Of a stretch of 64,000 nucleotides of DNA, positions 1 to 8,733 are shown one piece after another. The translations under genes were made by a program, and so were the position numbers. The stretch's first letter is position 1; every line of letters starts with the position of its first letter. The stretch is from Stenotrophomonas lacuserhaii (GTDB taxonomy: Bacteria > Pseudomonadota > Gammaproteobacteria > Xanthomonadales > Xanthomonadaceae): contig NZ_JACSQS010000001.1 of the NCBI RefSeq assembly GCF_014836545.1, forward strand, positions 300,928-364,927, given 5' to 3'. Under the pieces are notes generated by a model. That model was not told the origin of the DNA and made no database searches. It saw nothing but the letters and a program-made list of their open reading frames with translations.

Positions 1-1
1 C

Positions 2-598
2 GATGCGGACCTTGCCTATGGTGCGGTGCGGTTGCCGATGAAGCATGAGCTCGCCTGCGGCGATGCCTGGCACCTGCGCGTGCAGGACCAGAAACTGGCG
101 TTGACGGTGATCGACGGCCTGGGCCACGGCGCGCTGGCGGCGGAGGCCTCCGAAGGCGGAGTGCGTGCGCTGGCAGCGCTGCCAACCGCAGGTTCGGCCG
201 TGGACGCCATCAACGACCTGCACGCCGCATTGTCGGGCTCGCGCGGCGGTGCGGCGGCGGTCGCCTGCGTTGCGCTGGGCAGCGGTGAAATCGACTATGC
301 AGGCGTGGGCAACATCGCCGGCAGCCTGCTGATCGGCGATACCTCGCGTGGCATGGCTTCGATGCCCGGCATCGTCGGCGTGCAGTACCGCAAGGCGCAG
401 GCATTCAGCCTTCACGCCCCCGCTGGCACGCTGCTGGTGATGCATAGTGATGGACTGCAGGCGCGGTGGAGCCTGCGCGATTACCCTGGGCTGCAGCATC
501 GCCATCCTGCCTTGGTGGTTGCCGTGCTGCAACGTGATTTTGATCGTGGTCGCGATGATGTCTGCGTCGTCGCGCTGCGCGTGGGAGCCTTCCGATGA
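2..598 (+). CDS. SpoIIE/PP2C-type serine phosphatase (RsbX-like), 5' end missing
   Basis: The frame is open from the first bases of the window, so this is the C-terminal 198 residues of a longer protein. The motif VIDGLGHGALAAEA is the metal-binding DGxGHG signature of SpoIIE/RsbX-type PP2C phosphatases. A second acidic motif, MHSDGLQARW, and a C-terminal RDDVCVVALR strand fit the same fold. Such phosphatases reset partner-switching (RsbR/S/T stressosome) modules by dephosphorylating STAS-domain proteins. The stop overlaps the next start (ATGA), so it is translationally coupled to the histidine kinase. Any N-terminal HATPase or other domain would lie outside the window. Family is clear; the substrate is inference. 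Confidence 0.8.
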   Translation, partial: DADLAYGAVRLPMKHELACGDAWHLRVQDQKLALTVIDGLGHGALAAEASEGGVRALAALPTAGSAVDAINDLHAALSGSRGGAAAVACVALGSGEIDYAGVGNIAGSLLIGDTSRGMASMPGIVGVQYRKAQAFSLHAPAGTLLVMHSDGLQARWSLRDYPGLQHRHPALVVAVLQRDFDRGRDDVCVVALRVGAFR

Positions 599-1467
599 GC
601 GTCACCGATCTGTCCCTGCAGCAGGAAATGGAGCGTCTCCGCGCGGAGAACGAAGGCCTGCGCGCTGAGCTGGACGAGACCAACCAGGGGGTGCTGGCGC
701 TGTATGGCGAACTGGACCAGCAGGCCGAACAGCTGCGCCAGGTGTCCGAGTTGAAGAGCCGCTTCCTGTCCTACATGAGCCACGAGTTCCGCACGCCGCT
801 CGGGTCGATCCTGAGCATGACGCGGCTGCTCGACGATGGCATGGACGGCGAGCTCAGCAGCGGACAGCGCCAGCAGGTGCTGTTCATCAGCAACGCCGCC
901 AGCGAGCTGCGCGAGATGGTCGACGACCTGCTCGACCTGGCCAAGATCGAAGCGGGGCGTATCACCATTTCACCGGGCTGGTTCGACTTGATGGATCTGT
1001 TCTCGGCCTTGCGCGGCATGTTCCGCCCGTTGGTCGAAGGCAACGACATAGAACTGGAGTTCATCGCGCCGCCGCAGCTGCCGATGCTGTACACCGATGA
1101 CAAGAAGCTGGCGCAGATCCTGCGCAATTACGTGTCCAATGCGTTGAAGTTCACCCCGCGCGGCCGGATCGTGGTCTCCGCCGAGCTGGAAGGCGATGCG
1201 GCGGTGCGCTTCAGTGTGCGCGACACCGGCATCGGCATCCCGCAGGAGATGCAGGCGGCGTTGTTCGAGGATTTCATGCAGGTCGATTCACCGCTGCAGA
1301 AGCGCCTGCGGGGTACCGGGCTGGGGCTGTCGCTGTGCAAGCGCTTCGCCGGACTGCTGGGTGGCCATGTCGGGGTCAACAGCGTGCAGGGCGAAGGCTC
1401 GGAGTTCTTCGTGGTGGTACCGGTGAACCTTGAAACCGCAGCAGAGGCCATCGATGCCGCACCGTGA
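595..1467 (+). CDS. Soluble sensor histidine kinase
   Basis: This is a 290-residue cytoplasmic histidine kinase with no membrane segment. Residues 5-55 are a charged heptad-like coiled coil. A HisKA domain follows with the phospho-acceptor in MSHEFRTPLGS (His63), then a HATPase domain with an N-box (NYVSNALKF), a G1 box (DTGIGIP, from residue 210) and a G2 box (GTGLGLSLCKRF). It has no obvious sensor domain and probably takes its input from the upstream partner-switching proteins. Its ATG lies inside the stop of the phosphatase, and its own end overlaps the next gene by 14 bases, so the three genes form one coupled operon. Confidence 0.9.
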   Translation: MSVTDLSLQQEMERLRAENEGLRAELDETNQGVLALYGELDQQAEQLRQVSELKSRFLSYMSHEFRTPLGSILSMTRLLDDGMDGELSSGQRQQVLFISNAASELREMVDDLLDLAKIEAGRITISPGWFDLMDLFSALRGMFRPLVEGNDIELEFIAPPQLPMLYTDDKKLAQILRNYVSNALKFTPRGRIVVSAELEGDAAVRFSVRDTGIGIPQEMQAALFEDFMQVDSPLQKRLRGTGLGLSLCKRFAGLLGGHVGVNSVQGEGSEFFVVVPVNLETAAEAIDAAP

Positions 1468-3370
1468 CCGCATCCTGATCGTGGATGACAACGTAGCCAC
1501 GCGCTATGCAGTGCGACGGGTGCTGGAGCATCACGGTTTCCGCGTGGATGAAGCCGGGATGGGACAGGACGGGCTGGATGCGGTGGCGGTCAATGACTTC
1601 GCAGCGCTCGTGCTGGATGTGAACCTGCCCGACATGAGCGGCTTCGACGTGGTCCGCGAGCTGCGCGCACAACCGCGTACCGCGCTGCTGCCTGTGGTGC
1701 ACGTGTCGGCGGCTTCGATCAGCACCGGGGACATGATCACCGGGCTGGACGCCGGTGCCGACGGCTACCTCACTCACCCGGTCGATCCGGAAGTGCTGCT
1801 GGCTACCTTGCGCAGCCTGCTGCGGGCCCGCCGCGCCGAAGATGCGCTGCGCGAGGCCGAGGCCCGTTTCGGCGAGATCTTCCGCCAGATCAACGCGCCC
1901 ATCGCAGTGTTGAACGCCGACCTGAGCGTGCGCGATGCCAATGATGCCTTCGCCCGGTTGCTGGGCACCGGCATCAGTGGCGGCTCGCCCCTGGACCGGC
2001 TCGGCGGGGCAGGCGATTTCATCGATGGGCTGCGGGGGGCGCTGCAGCGGCGGGAGCGCTGGCAGGGCACCGTCGCCCTGCCCAATCCGGGCGGGACCCC
2101 GCGCATGACCCAGTGGCGCCTGACCCCGTACCAGCAGCCCGACCAAGGGCTGGTGGTGGTGGAAGACATCACCGCCCACCATGAGCGCGACCGCGAACAG
2201 CGCCGCGAACTGGCGTACCAGATTTCCGAGCGCGAGCGCACCGAAGCCGAGCTGCTGCAGGCGCAGAAGATGGACGCGCTGGGCCAGCTGACCGGCGGCA
2301 TCGCGCACGACTTCAACAATCTGCTGACCACCATCATCTCCGGCCTGGACATGATCGAACTGGCGGCCGACAGCGGCAAGCTGGAGCGTCTCGGCCGCTA
2401 CATCGATGCCGCGTCCAGTTCGGCCACACGTGCCGCGGCGTTGACCCAGCGCATGCTGGCCTTCGCGCGCAAGCAGCCGCTGGATCCGCAGCCGTTCGAC
2501 GTGGCCCAGCGCGTGCATTCGCTGGAAGACCTGCTGCGGCGGACCATCGGCGAGAACATCGAGCTGGAGTTCGAACTCGGTGACGAACCGCTGGTGGCGC
2601 TGGCCGATCCCAACCAGTTCGAAAGCGTGGTGCTGAACCTGGTGATCAACGCGCGCGATGCGCTGGGTGGTAACGGCCTGATCCGCATCCGCGGCGAGCG
2701 CACCACGGTGGAAGGCGACTACAGCCTGGCCGCCGGCGACTACATCAGCGTGAAGGTGATGGACAACGGCAGTGGCATTGAAGCGCACCTGCTGAAGAAG
2801 GTCTTCGAACCGTTCTTCACCACCAAGCCACAGGGCGAGGGCACCGGGCTGGGCCTGTCGATGACCTATGGCTTTGCCCGCCAGAGCGGCGGCGTGGCAC
2901 GCATCAGCAGCGAACCCGGGGTCGGGACCGAAGTGGAACTGCTGTTGCCATTGGGCGATGCGGCCAAGATCGAGGTGGCCGGTGAGCGCGGTGAAACACC
3001 GGTAGGCCGCTTCGAGCGGATCCTGGTGGTGGACGACACCGATTCGGTGCGCCAGATGGTGCAGGACATGCTGCGTGAGGCAGGATACGAGGTCATCGCG
3101 GTGGCCGATGCACGGCAGGCGCTGCGCGAACTGCGCGACGACGAGGGCATCGCGCTGCTGCTGTCCGATGTCGGCCTGCCGGGCATGAACGGTCGTGAGT
3201 TGGCCGATGCCGCTCGCGAGCTGCGTCCCCGCCTGCCGGTGCTGTTCATCACCGGCTACACCGAACGCGCAGCGGTGCGCAATGAGTTCCTCGGGCCGGG
3301 CATGGGCCTGCTGCCCAAGCCGTTCAACCTGTCCGAACTGCTGCGCGCGGTGAGTTTCGCCCTGCGGTGA
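1454..3370 (+). CDS. Hybrid histidine kinase: REC-PAS-HisKA-HATPase-REC
   Basis: This 638-residue protein opens with a receiver domain (phospho-acceptor Asp55 in LDVNLPDMSG). A PAS-like region follows at about 135-250, then a HisKA domain with His285 in GGIAHDFNNLLTT, a HATPase domain (EPFFTTKPQGEGTGLGLS) and a second receiver (Asp572 in LLSDVGLPGMNG). The ATG at 1454 was preferred over an in-frame TTG at 1430 because receiver domains normally begin within a few residues of the start. The N-terminal receiver is a plausible target of the preceding kinase, and the C-terminal one may pass phosphate onward. No DNA-binding output domain is present. The next gene is convergent. Confidence 0.9.
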   Translation: MPHRDRILIVDDNVATRYAVRRVLEHHGFRVDEAGMGQDGLDAVAVNDFAALVLDVNLPDMSGFDVVRELRAQPRTALLPVVHVSAASISTGDMITGLDAGADGYLTHPVDPEVLLATLRSLLRARRAEDALREAEARFGEIFRQINAPIAVLNADLSVRDANDAFARLLGTGISGGSPLDRLGGAGDFIDGLRGALQRRERWQGTVALPNPGGTPRMTQWRLTPYQQPDQGLVVVEDITAHHERDREQRRELAYQISERERTEAELLQAQKMDALGQLTGGIAHDFNNLLTTIISGLDMIELAADSGKLERLGRYIDAASSSATRAAALTQRMLAFARKQPLDPQPFDVAQRVHSLEDLLRRTIGENIELEFELGDEPLVALADPNQFESVVLNLVINARDALGGNGLIRIRGERTTVEGDYSLAAGDYISVKVMDNGSGIEAHLLKKVFEPFFTTKPQGEGTGLGLSMTYGFARQSGGVARISSEPGVGTEVELLLPLGDAAKIEVAGERGETPVGRFERILVVDDTDSVRQMVQDMLREAGYEVIAVADARQALRELRDDEGIALLLSDVGLPGMNGRELADAARELRPRLPVLFITGYTERAAVRNEFLGPGMGLLPKPFNLSELLRAVSFALR

Positions 3371-3385
3371 GCCAGGCGCTGGTGC

Positions 3386-4105
3386 TTAAACGCCGCCTTC
3401 GCGCGGCAGTGGCGCGGGAACATTCAGCTGCCCGCCGGCCGCGACGTAAGCGGCCAGCGCTTCACCCTGGCTGAGCAGATGGCGGTTCATCGTCGCTTCG
3501 GCGGCAGCTGCATCCCGACGGCGGATGCAGTCCATCAGCTCGCGGTGTTCTGCCAGTGACTGCGCCATCCGGCCCGGCGTCAGCAGCTGGCGGCCACGGT
3601 GCATCTTCAGGATCCGGTGCAGGTCGTGGGTCACCCGGATCAGCCACGGATTGCCGGCGTGGGTCTGCAGGGATTCGTGGATGAAGTAGTTGTTGCGGTA
3701 GTACTCGGCCAGGTCGCCGGCTGCGGCCGCTGCTTCCATCGCATCGTGCAGGGCCTGCAGCTGGGCGATGCCGGCGTCATCGATGCGGCGCACCGCATCG
3801 TGCGCGCAGCGGCCTTCCAGCATCGCCATCACCGGGAACAGCTGGTTGAGGTCTTCCAGGGTGAGGCGGGTGACCCGGCTGCCACGCCCTGCATCGATCT
3901 GTACCAGGCCCTCGGCAGCCAGCAGTTTCAGGCTTTCGCGCAGCGGCGTACGGCTGATGCCGAGTTCCTCGGCCAGTGCCGGTTCGTCGATCCATTCGCC
4001 CGGTGGCAGGAGGTAATCGTAGATCTTCTGCCGCAGTTGTTCGGCCACCTCTTCATAGAGTGGCACGCGGCGGGCGCTTTTACGGGGGCCGGGGGCCAGG
4101 GGCAT
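3386..4105 (-). CDS. mdcY: GntR/FadR-family (FCD) transcription regulator, MdcY-like
   Basis: This is a 239-residue regulator. An N-terminal winged helix (PLYEEVAEQLRQKIYDYLLPPGEWI, then ELGISRTPLRESLKLLAAEGLV) is followed by an all-helical FCD effector domain from about residue 90. It is the last gene of the malonate block on the same strand as the mdc genes. A GntR regulator called MdcY represses mdc genes in Acinetobacter, so control of this operon by malonate is the natural reading. ATG 4105 was chosen; an in-frame TTG at 4111 is an alternative. A strong hairpin (4150-4184) separates it from matC. Regulator class is certain; the name rests on context. Confidence 0.8.
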   Translation of the reverse strand: MPLAPGPRKSARRVPLYEEVAEQLRQKIYDYLLPPGEWIDEPALAEELGISRTPLRESLKLLAAEGLVQIDAGRGSRVTRLTLEDLNQLFPVMAMLEGRCAHDAVRRIDDAGIAQLQALHDAMEAAAAAGDLAEYYRNNYFIHESLQTHAGNPWLIRVTHDLHRILKMHRGRQLLTPGRMAQSLAEHRELMDCIRRRDAAAAEATMNRHLLSQGEALAAYVAAGGQLNVPAPLPREGGV

Positions 4106-4149
4106 GGTCAAAGTGCAGTCCAGGTGGATGCATCAGTCTAGCGGGTGCA

Positions 4150-4184
4150 CCGGGAGGTGACGACCAATGGTCGCCACCTCCCGG
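4150..4184 (-). terminator. Strong hairpin between matC and the GntR gene
   Basis: Two arms of 17 bases (4150-4166 and 4168-4184) pair with one mismatch. The stem begins only six bases past the matC stop in the direction of transcription. There is no run of T after it, so it may be a Rho-assisted terminator, an attenuator or an RNA stabiliser that sets the level of the downstream regulator gene. Confidence 0.6.
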
Positions 4185-4189
4185 GCCGA

Positions 4190-5536
4190 TCACATCCAGC
4201 CCGGTACCACGAACAGCAACCATGCCAGCAGCGGGCCGAAGGCCACCACCAGTCCGCTGTAGACCAGGAAGCGACGGAACAGTGCCTCGCGCTCTTCCTT
4301 CGCCGCCGACGCCACCACCAGCGCGCCATTGGTGGAGAACGGGCTGACGTCCACCACGGTGGACGACACCGCCAGCGCGCAGATCACGCCAGCGGCGCTG
4401 AGGTGACCCTGCATCAGGAACGGGACCGCCAGCGGGATCGTGGCGCCGAGCACGGCCGCCGACGATGCGAACGCCGAGACGATGCCACCGACGTAGCAGA
4501 CCAGCAGCGCACCCAGCAGCGGGATGCCGATGGCCCCGACGCCGTGGCCGACGAAGTCGACCGCGCCGGCCTTCTGCAGCACCGCGACATAGGTCACCAC
4601 GCCGCTGATCAGCAGCACGGTGGACCAGCTGATGCCATCCACCGCGCCCTTCTGTGCCGAAGGCGAGGCCAGCGCGATGGCGACCGCGACGGTGATCGCC
4701 ACCAGGCCCACGTTGAGGTCATACACCAGCGCCGCCACGCCCAGGCCCAGCAGGCCCACCAGGGTGATCAGGCGGTCGCGGTTGATACGGACTTCGTCCA
4801 GTGCCTGCGGGTCATTGGACAGCGTGCCGCCGCCGGCACTGACCACCGCGCCATGGCCTTCAATGGCGAACTGGCGCGATGACGCCTGCACGCCGGCGAC
4901 CAGCGGTTCTTCTGCCACCGCACGCCCACGACGCAGCAACGCGATGCCGCCGAAGGCGAAGAAGCAGATGAACGCCATCAGCAGGTTGAAGCCGAGGCTG
5001 GTCAGGAACACCGCCATTTCCGTGACGTCCAGTCCCGCCTTCTGCACCACCTGGTTGGTGATGCCGCCATACACGCTGATCGGCGAGAAGCCGCCGGCCT
5101 GCGCACCGTGGATCACCAGCAGGCCCATCATCAACGGGTTGATCTTGTACTGCTTGGCAAAGCGCAGTGCGACCGGGCCGATGATCGCCACCGCCGCCGG
5201 ACCCAGCGCACCGAATGCGGTAAGCACCGCAGTCACGATGAACATCACCCACGGGATGGCCACGATGTGGCCTCTCACTGCTTTCACCGCCCAGTGCACC
5301 AGCAGGTCGATGGTGCCGTTCTTCTGCGCGATGGCGAACAGATACGTGATGCCGACCAGGGTCAGGAACAGGTCGCCGGGGAATCCGGCAAGGACTTCCT
5401 TGCCGTCCATGCCGACCCAGATGCCGCCGATGATGAACGCCAATGCAAAGCCCACGGCACCCATGTTGATGGGCAGGGCCGTGGCCACGATGAACATGAT
5501 CACCAGACCGATGATCGTTGCGATTTCCGGACTCAT
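4190..5536 (-). CDS. matC: MatC-type malonate/dicarboxylate carrier
   Basis: This 448-residue integral membrane protein has about a dozen hydrophobic segments spread over its length. The N-terminal half has the pattern of the MatC N-terminal family (ATALPINMGAVGFALAFIIGG, GLLVIHGAQAGGFSPISVYG). MatC proteins carry malonate or related dicarboxylates across the inner membrane, which fits its place after the malonate decarboxylase genes. Pseudomonas-type mdc operons use MdcL/MdcM instead, and neither is found here. A GGGAGG stands just before the ATG. The gap to mdcH is 88 bases, so it may also have its own promoter. The hydrophilic loop around 215-235 probably divides the two halves. Confidence 0.87.
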   Translation of the reverse strand: MSPEIATIIGLVIMFIVATALPINMGAVGFALAFIIGGIWVGMDGKEVLAGFPGDLFLTLVGITYLFAIAQKNGTIDLLVHWAVKAVRGHIVAIPWVMFIVTAVLTAFGALGPAAVAIIGPVALRFAKQYKINPLMMGLLVIHGAQAGGFSPISVYGGITNQVVQKAGLDVTEMAVFLTSLGFNLLMAFICFFAFGGIALLRRGRAVAEEPLVAGVQASSRQFAIEGHGAVVSAGGGTLSNDPQALDEVRINRDRLITLVGLLGLGVAALVYDLNVGLVAITVAVAIALASPSAQKGAVDGISWSTVLLISGVVTYVAVLQKAGAVDFVGHGVGAIGIPLLGALLVCYVGGIVSAFASSAAVLGATIPLAVPFLMQGHLSAAGVICALAVSSTVVDVSPFSTNGALVVASAAKEEREALFRRFLVYSGLVVAFGPLLAWLLFVVPGWM

Positions 5537-5624
5537 GCGCCCTCCCGAGACACTTGGTTCGTTGCTTCCGATGGCGACCCGCCATCCAGGGGTAGTGCTT
5601 GGACTGCGTGGCCGATGCGTCCGC

Positions 5625-6542
5625 TCATGCGCGCGCGCAGGCCGTTTCCACCCATTCCACGACGCCCTCCAGCGTGTGGAAATCCTCCACCGATCGCGCC
5701 TGCAGCTGCGGATGCAGTTCGCGCGCGAGACTGCTCAATGCACTGCCGGGACCCAGTTCCAGGAACACCCGCGCGCCGCGTTCGACGGCCTGCTGCATCA
5801 CGCCCTGCCATTGCACGGTGTGGGCGATCTGGGCGGCCAGGGTGCTGCGGACCTGGTCCGGCGTGGCCACGCGGCGACCATCGACGCCGGCCAGCAGCGG
5901 CAGCCGTGGGGCGTGCACTGGCGTGTCATCCAGCACCTGGGCGAACGCGGCGGCGGCCGCAGCCAGCAGCGGGGTATGCGCCGGCACGTGGACCGGCAAC
6001 ACCACGCAGCGCGCGCCGCGTTGTTCGGCGTCGGCCTGCACGGCCAGAAGGTCGGCACGCAGGCCGCCCAGCACGATGTGGTCGTCACCGTTGACGATGG
6101 CGACGGTCACGCCGCGCCAGGCGCACAGCGCCTCGATGCTGCCGCGTTCCAAGCCCAGCACCGCCAGCAGGCCGGCATCGGCGGGACTGGCTGCATCCAT
6201 GCAGGCGGCGCGGCGCACGGCCAGCTGCAGGCAGGTCGCCGCATCGCAGCTGCCGGTCACCGCGTGCGCGGCCAGTTCGCCGGCGCTGTAGCCGGCAACC
6301 ACCGTGGGCACCGGCAGGCGTGCTTTCAGCGCCAGCCAATGGCTGAGTGCGCCGGCGCAGACCAGCGGTTGTGCGATGGCGTTGTCGAAACGTGTGGGTC
6401 GGTTGGCGGCCTCGGTGGGCGCATCGCCGAGCAGCACAGCCGCCGCCGCCAGCAACGCGCAGGCATCAGGGTCTGCCTGCACGCGGCGGAACATGTCCGG
6501 ATGCTGGCCGCCCTGTCCGGGGCACAGGATGGCCAGGCTCAT
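5625..6542 (-). CDS. mdcH: Malonate decarboxylase malonyl-CoA acyltransferase (epsilon subunit) MdcH
   Basis: This 305-residue FabD-like acyltransferase has the oxyanion motif CPGQGGQH at residues 7-14, the nucleophile Ser in AGYSAGELAAH and a later His in HVPAHTP. In malonate decarboxylase it transfers malonyl groups from malonyl-CoA to the acyl carrier MdcC, loading the enzyme for its first turnover. The ATG overlaps the mdcB stop by four bases. Context (mdcACDEGB upstream) separates it from a fatty-acid-synthesis FabD. Confidence 0.92.
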   Translation of the reverse strand: MSLAILCPGQGGQHPDMFRRVQADPDACALLAAAAVLLGDAPTEAANRPTRFDNAIAQPLVCAGALSHWLALKARLPVPTVVAGYSAGELAAHAVTGSCDAATCLQLAVRRAACMDAASPADAGLLAVLGLERGSIEALCAWRGVTVAIVNGDDHIVLGGLRADLLAVQADAEQRGARCVVLPVHVPAHTPLLAAAAAAFAQVLDDTPVHAPRLPLLAGVDGRRVATPDQVRSTLAAQIAHTVQWQGVMQQAVERGARVFLELGPGSALSSLARELHPQLQARSVEDFHTLEGVVEWVETACARA

Positions 6543-7390
6543 GCGGCCTCCTGCTGCAGCAGGAACAGCGCGCAGGCCAGCAGGTCGGCGCTGCCGCCCG
6601 GGCTGAGTCGACGCTGTTCGAAGGCGTGGCAGATGCGTGCCATGTGCGCGGGGGCATCGCTTGCGCGCACGCCGCCGGCGTCCAGGAAGCCGCGTGCCTG
6701 CGCCTGTGCGAACGCCAGGCCTTCGGCGCCGCCACGATGCAGCAGGTTGAGATCATCGGTGACCGCGACCAGCTGCATCAACGTCTGCAGCAGGGCGGCA
6801 TCGCGCGCCAGCCCATCGGCCAGCGCGGCGCGCAGCACCGGTACCGCCACCCCGTGCAGCAGCGGGAAGCCGGCGGCGGCCTGTTCGCGCACCCCCGGCA
6901 CGGCATGGCGGACACGCGCACGCTGGCCGGGGCTGCCGGCATCCAGCGGCGCCTGCAGCAGGGCGTGGCGCCACCGGCGCACGCCGTCGCACACCGCATC
7001 GGCGGAGGGGGCAGGGCAGCCTTCAGCGTGCAGCCGCGCCGCCGAAGCCACCAGCAGGCCGAGGCTGAAGATCGCGCCGCGATGCGTATTGACGTTGCCG
7101 GTGGCGGCCAGCATGTCGCGCTCGGCGTGGATGCCGAGCTGGCGCAGCGGCGCGAAATCGGCGCTGGCGGCGGCCTGTGCGGCGATCGCCGTGAAGTAAC
7201 CGCGCAGCGCGAACAGGCTGCGCAGGAAGGTGCCGGCATCCATGTCCTGGTGGCTGCCACGGCTGAAGGGAGTGACCAGTCCGGGCTTCGGGCTGCAGGC
7301 CAGTTCGGCGTGCAGCGCGACGATCGCAAGGCGACCGAGCGGACGCGCGCGCGGCACGGCCGTGGAAAGCGGGCGGGCCAGCGCACTCAT
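6539..7390 (-). CDS. mdcB: Triphosphoribosyl-dephospho-CoA synthase MdcB
   Basis: This is a 283-residue CitG-family enzyme. It makes 2'-(5''-triphosphoribosyl)-3'-dephospho-CoA from ATP and dephospho-CoA, the precursor of the MdcC prosthetic group. Visible family features are SPKPGLVTPFSRGSHQDM near residues 35-55 and the THRGAIFSLGLL segment. The ATG at 7390 was chosen because it overlaps the mdcG stop (ATGA) and fits the family length. The product is used by MdcG, encoded immediately upstream. Confidence 0.92.
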   Translation of the reverse strand: MSALARPLSTAVPRARPLGRLAIVALHAELACSPKPGLVTPFSRGSHQDMDAGTFLRSLFALRGYFTAIAAQAAASADFAPLRQLGIHAERDMLAATGNVNTHRGAIFSLGLLVASAARLHAEGCPAPSADAVCDGVRRWRHALLQAPLDAGSPGQRARVRHAVPGVREQAAAGFPLLHGVAVPVLRAALADGLARDAALLQTLMQLVAVTDDLNLLHRGGAEGLAFAQAQARGFLDAGGVRASDAPAHMARICHAFEQRRLSPGGSADLLACALFLLQQEAA

Positions 7391-8025
7391 GCGGGCAGCT
7401 CCGCGCCGGCAAGGCATGAACGCGCCGCCAGCCAGCAGGCGGCATCGCCCTTGACCAGCACCTGCGCGGCTTCGCCGGCGTACTCACGCCAGTTCACGGC
7501 CTGGGCCGCATCGAACAGCAGTTCGCCATCGGCACGCAGCCCGTGCAGCGCTTCCCAGTCCTGCAGCAGTCGGCAGACCTGCGATGCCTGGCGGGGTCCG
7601 TCAACCTGCCAGAGCAGGTCCAGGTCGGAGCCGGCATGCAGGTACTCCAGTCCGGTGATCGCCTGCCAGGCGTGGCTGCCAAACACGCGTGGAAACAGTG
7701 CCTGGGCCGCGCAGCGGTGCTGCAGCGCCTGCAGGGCCGGGCGCCACGGCGCCGACAGCGCATCGATGACCTCGGTCAACCGTGGCGGGGCCGCGTGACG
7801 GATGACCGCCTCGCGCTTGATCCGCAGTGACAACCGTTGCCGCCCCTCATCCAGCGGCAACGGCACGCCCAGCCGCAGCTGCACGCCGTCGACGGCCGGG
7901 TCACGCCGGGCGACCACCAGCGGCAGGCGCGCCTGCATCCACGCGCGCAGGCGCGGTTCGGCCTGCGGACTCAGCGTGGTCCACGTCGCCTGCGGGTCGA
8001 TCCAGACCAGGTCGTGGCGATGCAT
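7387..8025 (-). CDS. mdcG: Phosphoribosyl-dephospho-CoA transferase MdcG (holo-ACP synthase)
   Basis: This is a 212-residue nucleotidyltransferase of the MdcG/CitX type. It attaches the phosphoribosyl-dephospho-CoA group to the serine of the acyl carrier subunit MdcC. The start MHRHDLVWI, the GSHAWQAITG segment and the acidic motif AGSDLDLLW (nucleotidyltransferase GSxxDxD-like) support the call. It lies three bases after mdcE and overlaps mdcB, so it belongs to the same transcript. Confidence 0.9.
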   Translation of the reverse strand: MHRHDLVWIDPQATWTTLSPQAEPRLRAWMQARLPLVVARRDPAVDGVQLRLGVPLPLDEGRQRLSLRIKREAVIRHAAPPRLTEVIDALSAPWRPALQALQHRCAAQALFPRVFGSHAWQAITGLEYLHAGSDLDLLWQVDGPRQASQVCRLLQDWEALHGLRADGELLFDAAQAVNWREYAGEAAQVLVKGDAACWLAARSCLAGAELPA

Positions 8026-8028
8026 TTC

Positions 8029-8733
8029 TCAGGCCTCGCCTGCGGCCACGGCGCGGGCGACGTCGTGCGCCAGCAAGCGACCGCCACGTTCCAGCCCGCG
8101 CTCGCGGCGCAGGTCCAGCCGTTGCGGTTCGCTCAGCGCGGCGGCCAGCGCGGCGGCCAGGTCACCCTGCCAGACCGCCTCCACCGCGCCCATGCGCACG
8201 TAGTTGTCCACGCCGGGTGCGAACACCGGCGAGCTCAGGCTCAGTGCCTGCAGCTTTTCCAGCGGTTGCTTGGTGACACGCGCCATCGCGCGCAGGTCCA
8301 TCACCCGCACCTGTGCCTCGGGCAGGGCGAAGATGCGGTCGGCCATCAGGCCGAAAGACAGGAAACCGCCGCTGACCGATTCACCGTAGACCAGGCTGAC
8401 CAGAGCGGCGCCGCGCCGGCGCGCCAGCTCCAGGCTGCGCGCCAGGTGGGCGAAGCAACCGTTGATGCCCAGCAGTTCATCGCGCCGCGCCAGCCGCTGG
8501 CCGGCGGTATCGACCAGCATCACGATCGGTCGTGTGGGATGGCTGCGGGTGCTGGCCAGCACGCAGGCCGACAGTGCCAGTGCATGGTCCACGCCGACCT
8601 CCAGCTTGTTGGCGGTACCGATCACCGTCACCTCGCCGGCGGCGGTGGTTGCCGTCCCGGTGAGCACGTCGTCATTACGTTCGATGCGATGGCCGGCGGG
8701 GAACAGCGCCGGCAGTAACTGGTCAAGGTTCAT
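8029..8733 (-). CDS. mdcE: Malonate decarboxylase gamma subunit MdcE
   Basis: This is a 234-residue carboxyltransferase-like subunit with a crotonase-type core (PIVMLVDTAGQRLARRDELLG and VYGESVSGGFLSFGLMADRI). With MdcD it forms the decarboxylase that turns malonyl-S-ACP into acetyl-S-ACP and CO2. The gene overlaps mdcD by four bases (ATGA), as expected for subunits made in equal amounts. Confidence 0.93.
   Translation of the reverse strand: MNLDQLLPALFPAGHRIERNDDVLTGTATTAAGEVTVIGTANKLEVGVDHALALSACVLASTRSHPTRPIVMLVDTAGQRLARRDELLGINGCFAHLARSLELARRRGAALVSLVYGESVSGGFLSFGLMADRIFALPEAQVRVMDLRAMARVTKQPLEKLQALSLSSPVFAPGVDNYVRMGAVEAVWQGDLAAALAAALSEPQRLDLRRERGLERGGRLLAHDVARAVAAGEA

Noticed and set aside
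1376-2788. Leftward 470-codon frame opposite the first hybrid kinase
   Set aside because: Composition is typical of antisense frames, and the sense strand has full kinase and receiver motifs.
5625-6542. FabD of fatty acid synthesis
   Set aside because: The gene overlaps mdcB inside a complete malonate decarboxylase operon; no fab genes are nearby.
4620-7199. Long rightward open frame opposite matC, mdcH and mdcB
   Set aside because: It crosses three well-supported leftward genes and is low-complexity Ala/Arg/Ser sequence.
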